Assembly: GCA_937859895.1 (NCBI GenBank)
Contig: CALMAV010000300.1
Coordinates: forward strand, 1-34,667
Direction of reading: 5' to 3'
Length of the DNA stretch: 34,667 nt
Source: an uncultured Bryobacterales bacterium
GTDB lineage: Bacteria > Acidobacteriota > Terriglobia > Bryobacterales > Bryobacteraceae
The translations under genes were made by a program, and so were the position numbers. This document shows positions 32,134 to 34,667 of this stretch, in pieces. Every line of letters begins with the position of its first letter. Position 1 is the stretch's first letter. A model generated the notes under the pieces. The model was given only the letters and a program-made list of their open reading frames with translations, ran no database searches and was not told the DNA's origin.

Positions 32134-33138
32134 TTATAAGTACTCCAGCGCGTAGTCTCCGCCTGGATTCAAGCCCCGAACCCAGCAGACCTCCCGCACC
32201 TTTCTACCAACCGGGAGAGAATCCTCCCCATCAATAAAAACCACTAAGTTCACCGAGGCCGCAATGCGCTCGCGGACTGAAGCTTCGTGACCGCCTACCA
32301 GCGTTTCTAACTTGCGGAGTCCGCTGGCCGCGTCGTTGGCGTGAATGGTTGCCAACCCGCCGGAGTGTCCGGTATTCCAGGCACTCAGCAATACTCGGGC
32401 AGGTTCCTCTTCCCGCACTTCCCCAATGACTAAACGTTTCGGGATCAGCCGTAAACTGGCCACCAGCAAATCGGCTTGTGAAATCGCCGCGGTCGCTAGC
32501 AGTGCAATGTGATTTGGAAGTCCACATTGCAGCTCCGGGGTGTCTTCAATCATCACCACCCTATCTTGCGGCGTCACGAGCGACCACTCGGCAATGATGC
32601 TGTTGGCCAAGCTAGTTTTTCCTGACCCAGTAGGTCCGACCAGCAGCATATTGAACCGGTACCGGCAAGCCAGCTTAAGCGCTTGCGCGTGATTACAACC
32701 CGTAACTCGTTCCGCAAAATCAGACTTATGCCGCTTTTGGTTCAGTGGGTCCGCTCCATCAGTGAAGATGCCGGAAGCCTCAAGCGCATCAATCGAATAA
32801 ATCTGCTTCTGCCGGGTACGGATGGCAAATACCGGATTCTCTACAATCGGGGCAATTAGCCCTTCGATACGGTCGCCGGTTAACGGGAAAATCGTTTCGA
32901 GGACTGGATTCTCGTGATTAAGCGATCGCTGCCGAATCGTGGCGATCCCGTTCAGCATGAGCTCGGCCATGTTGCAGTCAAGCTGGCTCTCGCATTCCCA
33001 GCCCCGACCGAGCCGGTTTACCCAAAGGCTGCCATCGCCGTTACCGACCACATCCAGGGTGTCCGAAGCGGCGAGCAAAGGTAGCAGCGGAGCAGCCAGT
33101 CCGTGTAGGGTCGTCAATTGTCTCGCGGCTTGGCTCAT
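32134..33138 (-). CDS. trbB: TrbB/VirB11-like traffic ATPase
   Basis: 334 residues. An N-terminal domain is followed by an ATPase core: LLVGPTGSGKTSLANSI (Walker A, 166-182), DRVVMIEDTPELQC, LRLIPKRLVIGEVREEEPAR (Walker B region), and NTGHSGGLATIHAND (His box). It is the soluble hexamer that switches between pilus building and transfer. It is the first clear gene of the trb operon. Its ATG overlaps the stop of a small upstream ORF (ATGA). Confidence 0.93.
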   Translation of the reverse strand: MSQAARQLTTLHGLAAPLLPLLAASDTLDVVGNGDGSLWVNRLGRGWECESQLDCNMAELMLNGIATIRQRSLNHENPVLETIFPLTGDRIEGLIAPIVENPVFAIRTRQKQIYSIDALEASGIFTDGADPLNQKRHKSDFAERVTGCNHAQALKLACRYRFNMLLVGPTGSGKTSLANSIIAEWSLVTPQDRVVMIEDTPELQCGLPNHIALLATAAISQADLLVASLRLIPKRLVIGEVREEEPARVLLSAWNTGHSGGLATIHANDAASGLRKLETLVGGHEASVRERIAASVNLVVFIDGEDSLPVGRKVREVCWVRGLNPGGDYALEYL

Positions 33139-33329
33139 GCAATGACACGCTTGGGAACGAGATCGCGTTTAAGAACGATTAGGCTGCTAAGTCCATCGAG
33201 GGCTAGATAAGCTAGCTCAACTGTAAGGTCTCCTTGAAAAGTCCTAACCAACGGGGTAGCCGAGCATATTACGTTTTGTAGTTTCAAACTTGATCCCTTC
33301 AAAGTCTTTGATTTAGACGAACTCCTCAC
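33135..33329 (-). CDS. small ORF coupled to trbB
   Basis: 64 residues from GTG 33329: a Ser/Lys-rich start, then LTVELAYLALDGLSSLIVLK, amphipathic. It ends in an ATGA overlap with trbB, the same coupling used throughout the operon. No family recognised. It could be a leader peptide or a real small protein; the LuxR-type gene lies 16 bp upstream. Confidence 0.35.
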   Translation of the reverse strand: MRSSSKSKTLKGSSLKLQNVICSATPLVRTFQGDLTVELAYLALDGLSSLIVLKRDLVPKRVIA

Positions 33330-33345
33330 TTATGCAAGCCAGCCT

Positions 33346-33546
33346 CTATGGCTTCACAAGTCCTCTTCGAATAGCAACTAACGTCAACTGAACTGAATTT
33401 CTAGCGCCAAGCTTGGACATCAAAGAAGAACGGTGATGGCGAACCGTGTTGAGCGATAGCTCGAGAGCTTCCGCTACCGGCTTCAGCCGACCATTTTTTA
33501 GGTAAAGGTCTAGCACTTCGTGTTCCCGCGGGCTTAGTTTCTTCAA
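33346..33546 (-). CDS. stand-alone LuxR-type helix-turn-helix regulator
   Basis: 66 residues from TTG 33546; an in-frame TAG lies six codons earlier, and no ATG or GTG fits. LSPREHEVLDLYLKNGRLKP followed by VAEALELSLNTVRHHRSSLM and SKLGARNSVQLTLVAIRRGL is a complete GerE/LuxR DNA-binding domain. There is no sensor or receiver domain. Small HTH-only proteins of this type occur in transfer regions. Its position at the head of the trb operon suggests control of that operon and perhaps its own promoter. Confidence 0.75.
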   Translation of the reverse strand: MKKLSPREHEVLDLYLKNGRLKPVAEALELSLNTVRHHRSSLMSKLGARNSVQLTLVAIRRGLVKP

Positions 33547-33643
33547 AAGTTCTGTCGTTTTCTATCAGCGTTATAGGCTGTTGGTCCCATCAAATCCTGC
33601 GTGTCCGATTGCTTAGTTAAGCTTCTGGGTCTACACTACTCCG

Positions 33644-33680
33644 CGTGCGTTGCATAGTCAACTATTCTATGAGGCACACG
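33644..33680. promoter_or_regulatory. imperfect dyad upstream of the LuxR-type gene
   Basis: CGTGCGTTGCATAG (33644-33657) and CTATGAGGCACACG (33667-33680) match inverted at 10 of 14 positions around a 9-bp spacer. It lies in the A/T-rich divergent region between the regulator (33546) and the rightward gene (33804), about 100 bp before the regulator start. Candidate operator. No other feature is seen in 33547-33803. Confidence 0.35.
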
Positions 33681-33803
33681 CATATTGATCTAGGTAGAGG
33701 TGTATCGTAACTCGTAGAATGTATAGGAGTTAGAAGTAGAAAATATTTTTTATCTACGGGTGGATTTCTGGGACAAAGCACGGATCAAAAGACTGATGAG
33801 GAT

Positions 33804-34100
33804 ATGTCCTTGCCTCCTGTGTTTCCGGCGAGCTACTATAGGCTCCTCGCACGAGGAGCAAAGGAACTCGGTATTAGCCGAGCAAAACTAGCAGTAACTG
33901 CGATTCGGCATTATTTAAAAGCCGTTGCCAGTCAAAATGCTCCAAAGGCCAAAGCTCTTGGAAGTGAAGATCTAGCTCAGAAATTTGCAGAAGCTCAGCG
34001 AAAGATTGCAAAGGAATGGTGGAGCACTTTAAGTCCAGAAGAAAAGGCAGCAAGAACCAAGAAGGCTAACCAAGCTCGTTGGCCTAAAAAAAAGAAGTAA
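33804..34100 (+). CDS. small basic helical hypothetical protein
   Basis: 98 residues; ATG 33804 is preceded by GATGAGGAT. LPPVFPASYYRLLARGAKEL then GISRAKLAVTAIRHYLKAVA suggests a ribbon-helix-helix or other helical DNA-binding start. The C-terminus is lysine-rich (SPEEKAARTKKANQARWPKK) and likely nucleic-acid binding. It is divergent from the LuxR-type gene. Family not recognised; a transcription or plasmid-maintenance regulator is possible. Confidence 0.6.
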   Translation: MSLPPVFPASYYRLLARGAKELGISRAKLAVTAIRHYLKAVASQNAPKAKALGSEDLAQKFAEAQRKIAKEWWSTLSPEEKAARTKKANQARWPKKKK

Positions 34101-34125
34101 GTCTTCGGGTAAATTGCTTCGACTT

Positions 34126-34464
34126 TTAGCGTCCTTGGCCAACGACTTTACTCAGGATGCTTTTAGCCTGCTCCCTCATTGGTTCAGTCGCATCTGGATT
34201 TTCGAGCAGTTGCCGAAGGTACTCAATATCCTCCTGGGGCTTTTCCTGCTTAACAGATTCTGTGATGATGCTTCTTAGAGGAAAAAGCTTTGGCACGGCA
34301 GTTAGCAAAAAGCCGATTGGGTTATGTGCTTTGCGGGCAGCTGCGAGCTTACTTTGCACTTCGCAGCGCGAATGTTGGGTCGGCCCCTGTTCCGCTTGTT
34401 CTGGCGGCTGAACGCTTCGCTTCGGCCGCCGCGGGACGCCTTTCCGAACCTCCTTGCCCACCAC
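34126..34464 (-). CDS. element-edge hypothetical protein, N-terminus replaced at a junction
   Basis: The frame is 112 codons. The C-terminal two thirds (KLAAARKAHNPIGFLLTAVP, then EDIEYLRQLLENPDATEPMR and SILSKVVGQGR) looks like a genuine protein. The first about 35 codons (VRKGVPRRPKRSVQPPEQAE) are antisense to a glutathione S-transferase remnant and look artificial. The natural start was therefore probably lost at a junction near 34350-34385, leaving a truncated or hybrid gene. Family not recognised. Confidence 0.45.
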   Translation of the reverse strand: MVGKEVRKGVPRRPKRSVQPPEQAEQGPTQHSRCEVQSKLAAARKAHNPIGFLLTAVPKLFPLRSIITESVKQEKPQEDIEYLRQLLENPDATEPMREQAKSILSKVVGQGR

Positions 34465-34542
34465 GACCGGATGCTGGCCCGTCCAGCCGTTCAGCGCACC
34501 CTCGAAACAGAGGCCGCCATCGGTTATGAGCTGCCGGCCTGA
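34375..34542 (+). pseudogene. glutathione S-transferase, C-terminal remnant
   Basis: One rightward frame reads RLFWRLNASLRPPRDAFPNL then LAHHDRMLARPAVQRTLETE and stops at 34542. AFPNLLAHHDRMLARPAVQRTL is the well-known end of GST C-terminal domains. Nothing upstream in the window encodes the N-terminal thioredoxin fold, so only about 55 residues of a 200-residue gene remain. GC content rises visibly here. It marks where older host sequence meets the element. Confidence 0.55.
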
Positions 34543-34645
34543 GCGTCGTCCTCTGGTGGGGAGCGGCTGTAGAGGGCACGGTGCCTGGAGGTGTACGCAA
34601 CATCCTGCTGGCGAGCTTTGCAGGACACTATTCGGAGACTATTCC

Positions 34646-34667
34646 ATGAAGCGTCTCGGGCTGCTCC
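34646..34667 (+). CDS. start of a gene running off the window
   Basis: ATG 34646 with GGAG about 11 nt upstream begins MKRLGLL, which resembles a signal-peptide start. Only seven codons are visible, so nothing can be said about function. Confidence 0.3.

Overview
The window looks like accessory DNA from a Gram-negative soil-type bacterium. Outer-membrane T4SS parts (TrbG/VirB9, a lipoprotein, TrbI/VirB10) make a diderm host likely. The style of the histidine kinase, the XerC-like recombinases and the Trb/TrwC combination recall Acidobacteriota, but that placement is recollection and is weak. No rRNA, tRNA or CRISPR array was seen, and no recognisable replication or partition operon, so integrative element versus plasmid stays open.

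Layout. (1) Positions 1-870: the divergent tnpA (partial) and tnpR genes of a Tn3-family transposon. (2) 1213-5703: small accessory genes in mixed orientation: a DUF2971 protein, a zinc-ribbon membrane protein, an alpha/beta hydrolase, a secreted small protein, a membrane-tethered HNH-like protein and a tiny Cys/His protein. (3) 5830-10420: a broken MFS transporter, a response regulator/histidine kinase pair, a complete tyrosine recombinase, a ParB-like protein and a second, frameshifted tyrosine recombinase. Lox/dif-like dyads lie at 5847-5880, 8497-8530 and 9511-9546. (4) 10524-12877: a small unknown gene and a two-gene restriction-modification system (D12-class adenine methyltransferase and SacI-family endonuclease, ATGA overlap). 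(5) 13489-21139, all leftward: a mobilisation operon (small accessory DNA-binding protein, TraD/TrwB coupling protein, MobF relaxase-helicase, two unknown proteins, a DUF6908 protein, a SprT-like metalloprotease). (6) 21171-21309: an oriT with repeated TrwA-box-like sites, a large hairpin and an R388-like nic. (7) 21431-33138, leftward: a Ti-type trb operon in the order trbB-C-D-E-J-K-L-F-G-I, then traF, a small RHH-like gene and an acidic 465-aa protein. A stand-alone LuxR-type helix-turn-helix gene sits upstream. (8) 33804-34667: a small basic protein, then a junction where a truncated element gene meets the 3' end of a glutathione S-transferase gene and host-like GC-rich DNA.

How it works together. 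The relaxase would nick the + strand at about 21308/21309, helped by the small DNA-binding protein bound to the 21171-21227 repeats. The coupling protein passes the relaxase-DNA complex to the Trb channel, whose pilin (TrbC), ATPases (TrbB, TrbE) and envelope core (TrbF/G/I/L, TrbK lipoprotein) are all present. TrbH and a VirB1-type transglycosylase are not seen. By the nick polarity the 465-aa gene is the leading region and the mobilisation genes enter last, as in R388. The methyltransferase/endonuclease pair and the SprT-like protein would fit defence or counter-defence on arrival in a new host; this is inference.
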